A DNA stretch of 64,000 bases from Ruminococcaceae bacterium D5. Its GTDB lineage: Bacteria > Bacillota > Clostridia > Oscillospirales > Ruminococcaceae. Numbering within the stretch: the stretch's first letter is position 1; each line of letters begins with the position of its first letter. A program made the translations under genes and the position numbers. The notes under the pieces were generated by a model that had not been told where the DNA came from, did no database searches, and saw nothing but the letters and a program-made list of their open reading frames with translations. Shown piece after piece: positions 49,904 to 59,996 of this stretch. Location: contig FORK01000013.1 in the NCBI GenBank assembly GCA_900113995.1, positions 32,177 to 96,176 of the forward strand, in the 5' to 3' direction.

Positions 49904-50092
49904 CAGAACCTGTATTCACAAGCGATTGAGAAGGGTGTGGGCATGGGAGATCATAATGACCGCTTCGGCGGAAGAGGTCAGTATCTCATAGTCCTTACTA
50001 AGGAGGCGGGAATGATTGAGCCAGGCAAGCGTCCGCTCCACAATCCAGCGCCAGGGAAGCTTCCCTTCTACCCCTTTTTTCTTAACGGGATC
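49904..50092 (-). mobile_element. Partial second copy of the IS5-family element
   Basis: Starts with the terminal repeat GAACCTGTATTCACAA and continues with the 3' end of the transposase on the minus strand ([18 protein letters not shown] ... HTLLNRL), nearly identical to 46320-46497 but inverted. Similarity is lost between about 50070 and 50092; the other end is missing. Confidence 0.8.
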
Positions 50093-50106
50093 TGAAGCCA
50101 AAATGA

Positions 50107-50135
50107 ATTGAAACTTCCAATACTCCCTGTCATAA
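50107..50135 (+). promoter_or_regulatory. Promoter of the DUF1538 operon
   Basis: TTGAAA, 17 bases, CATAAT, each five of six to consensus, about 60 bases before the start. Confidence 0.65.
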
Positions 50136-50197
50136 TATAGAAAAGAAAAGTGTACATCTCGTAGAATTTGCAAAATTTCACTTGGGGAGGCGCATGG

Positions 50198-51733
50198 ATG
50201 GGAGGACAACTGAAGACAAAAATCAATGAATCTCTGGCTTCGGTACTGCCGATTACAGGGATTATTCTGCTGCTGAGCATTACAGTGGCGCCGCTGGATG
50301 CCGGGGTGGTCGTGCTTTTTTTGTTCGGATCCATCCTGTTGGTGTTCGGTATGGGACTTTTCACTCTCGGTGCGGATATGGCGATGCTCCCGATGGGAGA
50401 GAGAATCGGCGTGCAGATCAGCAAAGGAAAACGTGCGCCGCTTTCCCTCGCGATCTGTTTTCTTTTGGGACTGCTGATTACAGTAGCCGAGCCTGATCTG
50501 ACGGTACTCGCGACCCAGATTCCGACGATTCCCAATATGACCCTGATTCTGGCCGTAGGCGTCGGGGTGGGAGCCTTCCTTGCCATTTCGATGCTGCGGA
50601 TGCTGCTCCAAGTCCGTCTTTCCCATCTGCTGGTATTTTTCTACGCGGTCGTTTTCCTTGTGGCCACCTTTGCGCCGAACAGCTTCATTCCGGCGGCCTT
50701 TGATTCGGGCGGAGTCACCACCGGGCCGATTACCGTCCCCTTTATCATGGCATTCGGCATCGGCATGGCGTCCATCCGCAGCGACAGGCGTTCGAGTGAG
50801 GACAGCTTCGGTTTGATTGCGGTGTGCAGTATTGGACCGATTCTCTCGGTCCTGCTGCTTGGCATCTGTTATGAACCCTCTGCTGAAACGAGCGCGGTTT
50901 CGTTTTATGAAATTATTACCACGAAGGACGCGGTGGGAGCATTCGGCGGTGCGCTGGTCCTCTATCTGCGGGAGGTGGCTGCGGCGCTTCTGCCTATCGT
51001 CGGGATTTGTTTTCTGTTCCAGTTGATTTTCCGGCGATTCCAACGCGCGCAGTTGCATCGGATCGTTGTCGGTTTTTTCTATACTTATGCAGGGCTGGTC
51101 TGTTTCCTGACTGGCGTGAATGTCGGATTTATGCCGGCCGGCCAGCTCATCGGCGGAGAAATTGCCGGAAGCAGCTGCCGCTGGCTGCTTGTTCCGATCG
51201 GGATGCTGGTCGGATATTTCATCGTCGCAGCCGAACCGGCTGTGCACGTCCTGAAAAAACAGGTTGAGGAAATTTCCAACGGTTCGATCACCCAGAAATC
51301 AATCGGACTGGGACTTTCAGCCGGTGTTTCGGTTTCGGTCGGCATCGCGATGCTGCGGATTTTGACCGGGATTTCGATCCTCTGGTTCCTCGCCCCCGGG
51401 TATATCCTTTCGTTGGTCATCAGCTTTTACGTTCCGCCGATCTATACCGGAATCGCCTTCGACTCGGGCGGAGTGGCCAGCGGTCCGATGACTGCGACCT
51501 TTCTGCTGCCGCTTGCGATGGGCGCATGCGGAGCACTTGGCGGAAATATGATGACCGACGCCTTCGGAATTGTGGCAATGGTTGCAATGACTCCGCTGAT
51601 TACCATCCAGACGATCGGCCTGATCGCGGAGCTGCGCCGCCGAAATGCCGGAAAGGATCTGGTCGGTCAGCTTTTGAATACGGAGGACTGCATCCTGTAT
51701 TTTGATCTGGAAGAAACGGTGCCCCGGCCATAG
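50198..51733 (+). CDS. DUF1538 membrane protein (possible cation antiporter)
   Basis: A 511-residue protein with about twelve membrane segments arranged as two homologous halves. Each half carries the family motif: [21 protein letters not shown] near residue 180 and [20 protein letters not shown] near residue 420. GGGAGG lies seven bases before the ATG at 50198. DUF1538 proteins have been reported, as two-gene UmpAB systems in Halomonas, to act as Na+(K+)/H+ antiporters; here both halves are in one chain. The downstream P-II-like gene suggests regulation by a small-molecule signal. Confidence 0.87.
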   Translation: MGGQLKTKINESLASVLPITGIILLLSITVAPLDAGVVVLFLFGSILLVFGMGLFTLGADMAMLPMGERIGVQISKGKRAPLSLAICFLLGLLITVAEPDLTVLATQIPTIPNMTLILAVGVGVGAFLAISMLRMLLQVRLSHLLVFFYAVVFLVATFAPNSFIPAAFDSGGVTTGPITVPFIMAFGIGMASIRSDRRSSEDSFGLIAVCSIGPILSVLLLGICYEPSAETSAVSFYEIITTKDAVGAFGGALVLYLREVAAALLPIVGICFLFQLIFRRFQRAQLHRIVVGFFYTYAGLVCFLTGVNVGFMPAGQLIGGEIAGSSCRWLLVPIGMLVGYFIVAAEPAVHVLKKQVEEISNGSITQKSIGLGLSAGVSVSVGIAMLRILTGISILWFLAPGYILSLVISFYVPPIYTGIAFDSGGVASGPMTATFLLPLAMGACGALGGNMMTDAFGIVAMVAMTPLITIQTIGLIAELRRRNAGKDLVGQLLNTEDCILYFDLEETVPRP

Positions 51734-51759
51734 GGGAACAAATGAAGGGGGAAAGTTTC

Positions 51760-52470
51760 ATGCAGCAAGCCCGTCCGGAACCCATGTGGATGATTGTTTC
51801 GATTGTCGAGCGGGGACGCGGCCGGCCGCTCGTCGAGTTCTATACAGCCCGGCAGATGACAGCGCATCTTCTTTGTCTGGGTCAGGGCACTGCTTCGTCT
51901 GAAATGCTCAACCTTTTGGGGCTGGGAGCAAGCGAAAAGGATGTGCTTCTGAGCATCGGCTCGCGGGACAGCGTGCAGAGGGCGATGCAGGCGATGAGCA
52001 ACCGGAATCTCGGCTGTCCCGTCCGGGGGCGCGGTGTGGTCTTCTCCGTTCGGCTGACGGGGATCAACGCTTTGCTTGCGGCGGCGGCCACCCTTGCCCG
52101 GGCGGGCATCGAGCCGCCGCAATCCGAAACAGAGGAAAAGGGGGAATCCATGATGCAGCAAAATTCACATTCACACAGCCTGATTCTGATTTCGGTGAAC
52201 CAGGGATATACCGATGCGGTGATGGATACCGCGCGCCGGGTCGGCGCTACGGGCGGGACGATTATCCGGGCGCGCTGGGCCGGAGCACAGCCGCTCGAAC
52301 AATTTTACGGCATCACCCTTCAGCTGGAAAAAGAAGTGATCGCAATTCTCGCCGGGGAGCGGGAACGCCGTTCCATCATGGAGGCGGTTAATCTGCACCA
52401 TGGCCTCAAAACCGATGCGCAGGCGGTGATTTGTTCGATGGCGGTCGAAGAAGCCCTGAAGCTGAACTGA
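51760..52470 (+). CDS. Tandem P-II-like regulatory protein
   Basis: A 236-residue protein of two P-II/GlnB-like halves joined by an acidic linker. The second half (from about residue 131) shows the clear pattern LILISVNQGYTDAVMDTARRVGATGGTII, then ...FYGITLQLEKEVIAIL; the first half is a more diverged copy (MIVSIVERGRGRPLVEFY, VLLSIGSRDSV). The classic T-loop tyrosine for uridylylation is not evident. It lies 26 bases after the DUF1538 gene and probably gates it. The second half is preceded by its own GGGGGAATCC and ATG (52150), so a single-domain form could also be made. Confidence 0.8.
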   Translation: MQQARPEPMWMIVSIVERGRGRPLVEFYTARQMTAHLLCLGQGTASSEMLNLLGLGASEKDVLLSIGSRDSVQRAMQAMSNRNLGCPVRGRGVVFSVRLTGINALLAAAATLARAGIEPPQSETEEKGESMMQQNSHSHSLILISVNQGYTDAVMDTARRVGATGGTIIRARWAGAQPLEQFYGITLQLEKEVIAILAGERERRSIMEAVNLHHGLKTDAQAVICSMAVEEALKLN

Positions 52471-52555
52471 TTCCGTTTCCCTCTTTTTCAGATCCGCTGG
52501 GCAGAATGCAGTGATGTTGCGGATAAAATTTGGCTTCACGAAGGCGGAAAACCGG

Positions 52556-52584
52556 TTGACCGGTTTTAAAAGAAATGCTAAAAT
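52556..52584 (+). promoter_or_regulatory. Promoter of the flavin reductase-rubredoxin gene
   Basis: TTGACC, 17 bases, TAAAAT, 36 bases before the start codon, with GAGAGAGGGAA as ribosome site. Confidence 0.7.
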
Positions 52585-52620
52585 AATAATTAATATCAAA
52601 ATCAGAGAGAGGGAACAGCG

Positions 52621-53259
52621 ATGAATGAAAAAGCACTGCAAAAGCTGAGCTATGGATTGTATTTAATTTCCACCGAGCACGAGGGGAAGGCGGCAGGCTG
52701 TGTCGTCAATACCTTTACGCAGGCGACCTCGTCTCCCGCGCGGGTGACCGTGGCCATCAACAAAGGGAACTTTACCACAGGGATGATTCAAAAATCCGGA
52801 AAGTTTACTGCCGTCGTTCTCGCACAGGACGCGGGCATGGAGCTGATCGGCAGATTTGGGTTCCGCAGCAGCAGCGACCTCGACAAGTTTGAAGGATGGA
52901 AGACCGCTGTCGGTAAAAATGGCGTTCCCTATGTAGCCGAGCAGGTGGTTGCGCAGTTTGAATGCCGGGTGATCGGCGAACTCGACGCCGGAACCCACAT
53001 TGTTTTTCTGGCCGACCTGCTGGAAGGCGAGCTTCTCGAAGACGGCGAGCCGATGACCTATGCCTATTACCACCAGGTGAAGAAGGGCAGAACCCCTCCC
53101 AAAGCGTCGAGCTATGTGGAGGAGCCTGCGGCGGGGAAGAAGAAGGGCTTCCGCTGCAAGGTCTGCGGCTATTTTATTGAGGCCGACAGTCTCCCTGACG
53201 ACTTCATCTGTCCGGTCTGCAAGCATGGCCGGGACGCCATGGAGCCGGTCGAGCCCTGA
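52621..53259 (+). CDS. Flavin reductase domain fused to rubredoxin (high-molecular-weight rubredoxin)
   Basis: A 212-residue protein. Residues 1-155 form a flavin reductase-like FMN domain (ISTEHEGKAAGCVVNTFTQATSSPARV, then NFTTGMI). The C-terminal 45 residues form a rubredoxin-type iron centre with CKVCGY and CPVCKHG. This matches the Hrb protein of acetogens that passes electrons from NAD(P)H to flavodiiron proteins for oxygen or NO removal. No flavodiiron gene lies beside it. Single gene with promoter and terminator. Confidence 0.9.
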   Translation: MNEKALQKLSYGLYLISTEHEGKAAGCVVNTFTQATSSPARVTVAINKGNFTTGMIQKSGKFTAVVLAQDAGMELIGRFGFRSSSDLDKFEGWKTAVGKNGVPYVAEQVVAQFECRVIGELDAGTHIVFLADLLEGELLEDGEPMTYAYYHQVKKGRTPPKASSYVEEPAAGKKKGFRCKVCGYFIEADSLPDDFICPVCKHGRDAMEPVEP

Positions 53260-53337
53260 ATGCATAAAAGCTTATTTCGAAGCTTGGACGAGCCGCCACG
53301 TGATGGAGCCGGTTAAAGTCTTCTGTACCGTACCGGC

Positions 53338-53371
53338 GCGCCGGGGGAATTTTCCTCCGGCGCTGCTTTTT
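53338..53371 (+). terminator. Terminator behind the rubredoxin fusion gene
   Basis: GCGCCGGGGGAA and TTCCTCCGGCGC form a stem with one mismatch, followed by TGCTTTTTA. Confidence 0.8.
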
Positions 53372-53417
53372 AGGGAAAAAGACTGACGCGCGTTTTCTGA
53401 AAGATGACGATTTTGCA

Positions 53418-53453
53418 AACTTTCTCCGATTTCCTTTGCAAACGGAGAAAGTT
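53418..53453. promoter_or_regulatory. Inverted repeat over the exopolysaccharide promoter
   Basis: AACTTTCTCCG, 14 bases, CGGAGAAAGTT. It overlaps the -35 and most of the spacer of the promoter below, so a bound protein would exclude polymerase. TTTGCAAAC also occurs twice as a direct repeat (53412 and 53435). Confidence 0.65.
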
Positions 53454-53463
53454 TTAGTATAAT
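53436..53463 (+). promoter_or_regulatory. Promoter of the exopolysaccharide operon
   Basis: TTGCAA, 16 bases, TATAAT, about 110 bases before the EpsG-like start. The leader contains no clear terminator. Confidence 0.72.
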
Positions 53464-53571
53464 GGAAATCAAACCGGTGGAATCATTGGGCGGCCCCAAG
53501 GCTTTACCGGCTTATTTTGTTTGCCCGCTGGCGGATGCCAGAGAATCAAACGGGATGAGAGGAATGACAGG

Positions 53572-54744
53572 ATGGCACCATATCTCCTTTTATTGTTTTT
53601 TGTCACTGCGGCAGGCTTCCTTTTCTGTGAACTGAGGAAGTCGCGGCGCAGCGATCTGCTCTTTCTGCTTGTCACCTGTACTGTGATGTTTGCGATGTCT
53701 TCGCTGCGCGGAATTACGGTGGGGGTGGACAACAAGCTCTACTACCTGCCTTACTTTGAGCGGATGGCGGCAAGCGATATTTCTTTTCTGTGGAGCGCTG
53801 AAAACGTCTACCGCAGCGAGCCGGGCTACAGCCTGCTCGTCTATCTGATTTCTCGTATTTCGGATAGTCCGACCGTGTTTTTTGCTGTGCAGGCGGCACT
53901 TGCCATCGGCTTGACCGCCGCGCTGGCGTGGTTTTATTCATCCTCGGTCTGGATCTGCATCTTCACATTTGTGAGCTTTGGCTTTTTCGGCTACACAATG
54001 GTGACGCTGCGTCAGCAGCTTGCCATCTGCATCGCCCTTCTGGCGATGCCCTGGCTGCAAAAAAAGCGTCCGGTTCCTTATTTCCTGATTGTTGCATTGG
54101 CCGCGACCATTCACAAGAGCCTTTGGATTCTTGTGCCGCTTTATGTTCTGGCATGGATTCCCTTCAATTGGAAGTCGGTCTCCGCATATGCCGCGGGCAC
54201 CGTTGTGTTGCTGATCTTCACCGACCCGATCCTCGATTTTGTGACTAAATTCATCTACAAGATCTATACCGCCGACAACTACTACCGCGCGGTCGGCCGT
54301 GATATTCAGACGGCGGTTGTCCCGATGCTGCTGTTCCTCGCGGTGCTGCTGCTTCACAAACGGCTGCTCCGGCGCAATCCCGGGAATCTTCCGTTGATGA
54401 ACTTTTCCGCCTATGCCTGTTTCTTGTTTCTTCTCACCTTGAAGTCTTTTATTTTCCAAAGGCTGGCGCTTATTTTCCTGCCGGTTGCGGTGCTGCTCCT
54501 GCCGGAAATCCTCAATGCGTCCGGACCGATGCCGGACAAGCTGGCTGAACTCGAACGGCTCAAGGCGGAGGGCCGGGGACGTAAGCCATCCTCAAAATAC
54601 ACCCAGCTCAAGGGGCAGCTGCGCGACGAGATGACCCTGTATTACAGTGCAATGGGCTTTATCCTTTTTATCGGCTGGCTCTACTATCTCTTCCTCGTGG
54701 TGGGCAACCGCCTGCTGCTGGTTCCGTATACCACCATCTTTTAA
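53572..54744 (+). CDS. EpsG-family polysaccharide polymerase/export membrane protein
   Basis: A 390-residue membrane protein with around ten hydrophobic segments and the EpsG hallmarks SLRGITVGVDNKLYYLPYF, EPGYSLLVYLIS and VTLRQQLAICIALLAM. GAGGA lies eight bases before the ATG at 53572. A charged cytoplasmic loop (residues about 325-360, LAELERLKAEGRGRKPS) separates the last helices, longer than in typical EpsG. EpsG proteins act like Wzy polymerases in capsule or exopolysaccharide synthesis. First gene of the cluster. Confidence 0.85.
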   Translation: MAPYLLLLFFVTAAGFLFCELRKSRRSDLLFLLVTCTVMFAMSSLRGITVGVDNKLYYLPYFERMAASDISFLWSAENVYRSEPGYSLLVYLISRISDSPTVFFAVQAALAIGLTAALAWFYSSSVWICIFTFVSFGFFGYTMVTLRQQLAICIALLAMPWLQKKRPVPYFLIVALAATIHKSLWILVPLYVLAWIPFNWKSVSAYAAGTVVLLIFTDPILDFVTKFIYKIYTADNYYRAVGRDIQTAVVPMLLFLAVLLLHKRLLRRNPGNLPLMNFSAYACFLFLLTLKSFIFQRLALIFLPVAVLLLPEILNASGPMPDKLAELERLKAEGRGRKPSSKYTQLKGQLRDEMTLYYSAMGFILFIGWLYYLFLVVGNRLLLVPYTTIF

Positions 54745-54858
54745 CGGAATGCGCGGCCTGAGCTGGACAGCTTCGGTGCGCGGAGCTGTCCGCCGCTGTC
54801 CGGAGCTGTCCTCCCGGGGCGGCGGATGCTTCTTTTCTGTTCGATCGGAGGGTTTATT

Positions 54859-56250
54859 TTGATCCGTCAAAATCAAAAGGCTCTGAATCTGATTCTTGTG
54901 CTGACCGATGCGGCGCTTTGCTTTTCGGCGATGCCGCTGGCCTACCTGATCCGTTTTCTGGGACAGAGAGATTATGGTCATCAGGTTCCGCTTTCCTTTT
55001 ACCTGCGGATGATGCTGGCGGCAGTTCCGGTTTATCTGCTGCTTTACCGTGCCTTTGATCTGTACACCTCCTTTCGGAGAAAACGGATCATCAATGAGGC
55101 GGGCAAGGTTATTCAGGCTAATTTTTGCGGCTTACTGTTGCTTTTCGTCCTTTCCTATCTGAGCAAAGAGGTCCACTCCTCCCGCTCGGTGCTGCTGCTC
55201 TTTGCCGTCATTAACACCATCTTCAGTCTTGCGCTGCGGGTTACGCTGCGCAAAATTCTGCGTGTCATGCGCAAGGCAGGGCGCAATCTGAAGCACTTTC
55301 TGGTGGTCGGATGGAATGAAAATTCCGCGAACTTCTGCCGCAGAGCGATCTCCAACAAGGCGCTCGGCTGCTATATCGACGGCTATTTTCATGACGGAGG
55401 GCCGCAGCGGTTCGAAGAGGCGGTTCCCTGCCTCGGCTCCCTGGCCGAGTTTGAGAACTATCTGGCGGATCATCCGGTGGATGAGGTGGTGATCTCGCTC
55501 GATTATGAGGACTATCCGCGCCTGCAGCACCTGCTGGAGATCTGCGAGAAGGAAGGGGTTACTTCCAGTCTGCTCCCCTTTTTTGATAAATACATCCCGG
55601 CCAGGCTTTATGTCGAGGATTTTGAGGGAATGCCGCTGATCAACCTGCGGCGTATCCCGCTCGACAGCTTTATGAACAGCTTCTGCAAACGGTGCTTTGA
55701 CATCTGCGGCTCGCTGGGCCTGCTGCTGGTCCTCTCGCCGCTGATGCTGGTTGTCGCGCTTCTGGTCAAGCTTACCTCGCCCGGTCCGGTCTTTTACCGG
55801 CAGGAGCGGGTGGGCCTGAACCGGCGTCCCTTTTTGATGTATAAGTTCCGCTCGATGAAGGCCGAACAGAATGGCGCGGACAAGACGGCATGGAGCACGA
55901 GAGAGGATGACCGCCGCACCGCTTTCGGAAGCTGGATGCGCAAGTACAGCGTGGACGAGCTGCCGCAGCTCTGGAACGTTCTGCGCGGGGATATGAGCCT
56001 GGTTGGTCCGCGCCCCGAGATCCCCTATTTTGTCGAAAAATTTAAGGAAGAGGTTCCGCTCTACATGCTCAAGCATCTGGTCCGGCCCGGCATCACCGGA
56101 CTGGCCCAGATCAGGGGCTGGCGGGGAGACACCTCGATTGTTGAGCGGATCAAATGCGACATTGACTACATCGAGCATTGGACCTTTCTGCTTGACATCA
56201 AGATCCTGCTGCTGACTTTGACACGAGGGGTGGTGAACCGCAGTGAGTAA
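54859..56250 (+). CDS. Undecaprenyl-phosphate sugar phosphotransferase (WbaP/EpsE-like)
   Basis: A 463-residue polyprenol glycosylphosphotransferase. Four N-terminal membrane segments and a CoA-binding-like domain (FLVVGWNENSANFCRRAI) are followed by a fifth membrane segment near 285 and the catalytic sugar-transferase domain (LTSPGPVFYRQERVGLNR, MYKFRSM, YSVDELPQLWNVLRGDMSLVGPRPE). It loads the first sugar phosphate onto undecaprenyl phosphate. The start is TTG at 54859, seven bases after CGGAGG; no ATG fits. A 114-base gap separates it from the EpsG-like gene. Confidence 0.92.
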   Translation: MIRQNQKALNLILVLTDAALCFSAMPLAYLIRFLGQRDYGHQVPLSFYLRMMLAAVPVYLLLYRAFDLYTSFRRKRIINEAGKVIQANFCGLLLLFVLSYLSKEVHSSRSVLLLFAVINTIFSLALRVTLRKILRVMRKAGRNLKHFLVVGWNENSANFCRRAISNKALGCYIDGYFHDGGPQRFEEAVPCLGSLAEFENYLADHPVDEVVISLDYEDYPRLQHLLEICEKEGVTSSLLPFFDKYIPARLYVEDFEGMPLINLRRIPLDSFMNSFCKRCFDICGSLGLLLVLSPLMLVVALLVKLTSPGPVFYRQERVGLNRRPFLMYKFRSMKAEQNGADKTAWSTREDDRRTAFGSWMRKYSVDELPQLWNVLRGDMSLVGPRPEIPYFVEKFKEEVPLYMLKHLVRPGITGLAQIRGWRGDTSIVERIKCDIDYIEHWTFLLDIKILLLTLTRGVVNRSE

Positions 56251-57415
56251 TCCGCGGAAAATTAAAGTGCTGATGGTCGCCGAGGCGACTGGCGGAGGAG
56301 TGAGAAGGCATCTTCTGGACCTGCTGGAGGGCCTGGACCCCGCGCGCTTTTCCCTTGGACTGGTCTACGGAACCGACCGTGCGGATTCCTGCTTTCTTGA
56401 TGCGCTTCCCCGGCTCACCGGGACAGTCGAGCTTTTCGCGCTGCCCGCCCTTGGCCGGGAGCTGTCTCCGGTGCGGGATGCGAAGGCGCTCTCTGGAATT
56501 GTCCGGGCGGTCCGCGCCTTTTCCCCCGACGTCCTGCACTGCCACAGCTCCAAGGCCGGCGCGCTGGGGCGGCTGGCCGCGATGATCTGCGGGGTCAGGA
56601 CGGTCTTTTATACCCCTCATGCCTACAGCTTTGAGAACCCGGCGCTTTCCGCAGGCAAACGGGAGTTTTACCGCCGAATCGAGCGCGCCCTGAGCCGGAT
56701 GGCAACCACCGCGACCCTGACTGTTTCCGAAGGGGAACGGGATTGTGCGCTTCGGGCCGGAATCGATCTCCCCGGAAAATTCCGCGTCATCTATAACGGT
56801 GTGGAGGAAGCGCCGGAGCGGGAAAACCGGCTGCGTCCGATGCTTGGGATGCCGGATGCGGCGCCGCTTGTCGGATGTGCCGCGCGGCTTGACAGCCAGA
56901 AGGACCCCATGACCTTCCTCGAAATCGTGAAGAAGGCGGCCGAAAAGAAGGCACGCGTCTCCTTTGTCTGGATTGGCGACGGCCCAATGGCGGAGGAGCT
57001 GCGGCAAAAGCGGGATGAGCTTGGCTTGCAGAAGCGGCTGCTGATGCCGGGCTTTCTGCCCGATGCCGACCGGCTGGTGGGGGAGCTGGATTACTATCTC
57101 TCGACCGCGCGCTATGAGGGGATGCCCTACGCGCCGCTTGAGGCGCTGCGCGCCGGAGTTCCGGTGATTGCAACCGATGTGACCGGGAATCGTGAAATTG
57201 CGCTGCCGGGACGCAGCGGGCTGCTTTTTCCGGCCGGAGACGGAGCGGCGGGCGCGCGGCTTCTGCTTGCGGAACTGAAGGTTCCCACTCTGTCGTCAGC
57301 GGATGCGAGGCAGGTCTTTGAGGAGCGGTTTACCCGGAATTCGATGCTTCATGCAATCGAGACGCTTTATCAAGAGTCGGCGGCTTCGGCAGTGCCGCAG
57401 CCGGTCGGCACCTGA
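56243..57415 (+). CDS. Family 4 glycosyltransferase
   Basis: A 390-residue GT-B enzyme. It has the N-terminal GGGVRRHLLDLL loop, HCHSSKAG, and a C-terminal GT4 domain with AARLDSQKDP, WIGDGP, and the sugar-nucleotide motif EGMPYAPLEALRAGVPVIATDVTG. The GTG start at 56243 overlaps the stop of the phosphotransferase gene by eight bases. It adds a sugar to the lipid-linked primer. The EPS cluster ends here with a terminator, so only three EPS genes are present. Confidence 0.9.
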   Translation: MSNPRKIKVLMVAEATGGGVRRHLLDLLEGLDPARFSLGLVYGTDRADSCFLDALPRLTGTVELFALPALGRELSPVRDAKALSGIVRAVRAFSPDVLHCHSSKAGALGRLAAMICGVRTVFYTPHAYSFENPALSAGKREFYRRIERALSRMATTATLTVSEGERDCALRAGIDLPGKFRVIYNGVEEAPERENRLRPMLGMPDAAPLVGCAARLDSQKDPMTFLEIVKKAAEKKARVSFVWIGDGPMAEELRQKRDELGLQKRLLMPGFLPDADRLVGELDYYLSTARYEGMPYAPLEALRAGVPVIATDVTGNREIALPGRSGLLFPAGDGAAGARLLLAELKVPTLSSADARQVFEERFTRNSMLHAIETLYQESAASAVPQPVGT

Positions 57416-57433
57416 AACTGATTTTGCTCCAAT

Positions 57434-57464
57434 GCCCCGCACGGCCTTCCGGCGGGGCGTTTTT
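57434..57464 (+). terminator. Terminator of the exopolysaccharide operon
   Basis: GCCCCGC, 11-base loop, GCGGGGC, then GTTTTT. Confidence 0.85.
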
Positions 57465-57472
57465 GGGATTGA

Positions 57473-59629
<2,157 letters not shown>

Positions 59630-59700
59630 AGCCTGCTTGCGGCAAGCGGTGGGACCGTTTGCTCAACCGGCTTAACCTGATAGAGAAAGGTGTGTTTTCT

Positions 59701-59982
59701 ATGAACGAGATTAAAATCGACATCAACCACATTGCCAAGCTCGCCCGCCTGAAGATGGATGAGGAACAGGCCGAAAAGTTTGCCCGCCAGATGACCGACA
59801 TCATCGGCATGGTGGACAGCCTTCCCGCCATCGAGGGGACTGCGACCGGACTTGACCCTGCCAACCCGATGACCCTGCGCCCCGACGTCGTGGTGGTATC
59901 CGAAACGACCCGTGAGGAAATCCTTTCAAACGCCCCTCAGGTCGAAGCGGGCTGCGTCGTTGTGCCGAGAATCGTCGAATAG
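59701..59982 (+). CDS. gatC: Asp-tRNA(Asn)/Glu-tRNA(Gln) amidotransferase subunit GatC
   Basis: A 93-residue protein with the GatC pattern INHIAKLARLKMDEEQAEKFA, the MVDSLPAIEG segment and the NAPQVEAGCVVVPRIVE end. It stabilises GatA and GatB. AAAGGTG precedes the ATG at 59701. It follows ligA by 71 bases and leads gatC-gatA-gatB. Confidence 0.95.
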   Translation: MNEIKIDINHIAKLARLKMDEEQAEKFARQMTDIIGMVDSLPAIEGTATGLDPANPMTLRPDVVVVSETTREEILSNAPQVEAGCVVVPRIVE

Positions 59983-59996
59983 GGAGGAGAACAGCT

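Noticed and set aside
45658..50092. Functional composite transposon
   Set aside because: The left transposase has several frame lesions, the right copy is only an end fragment, and no target duplication was seen; it can at most be a fossil.
49916..51247. A 443-codon minus-strand frame across the DUF1538 gene ending in transposase-like sequence
   Set aside because: Only its last 55 or so residues are real IS5 transposase; the rest is antisense to DUF1538.
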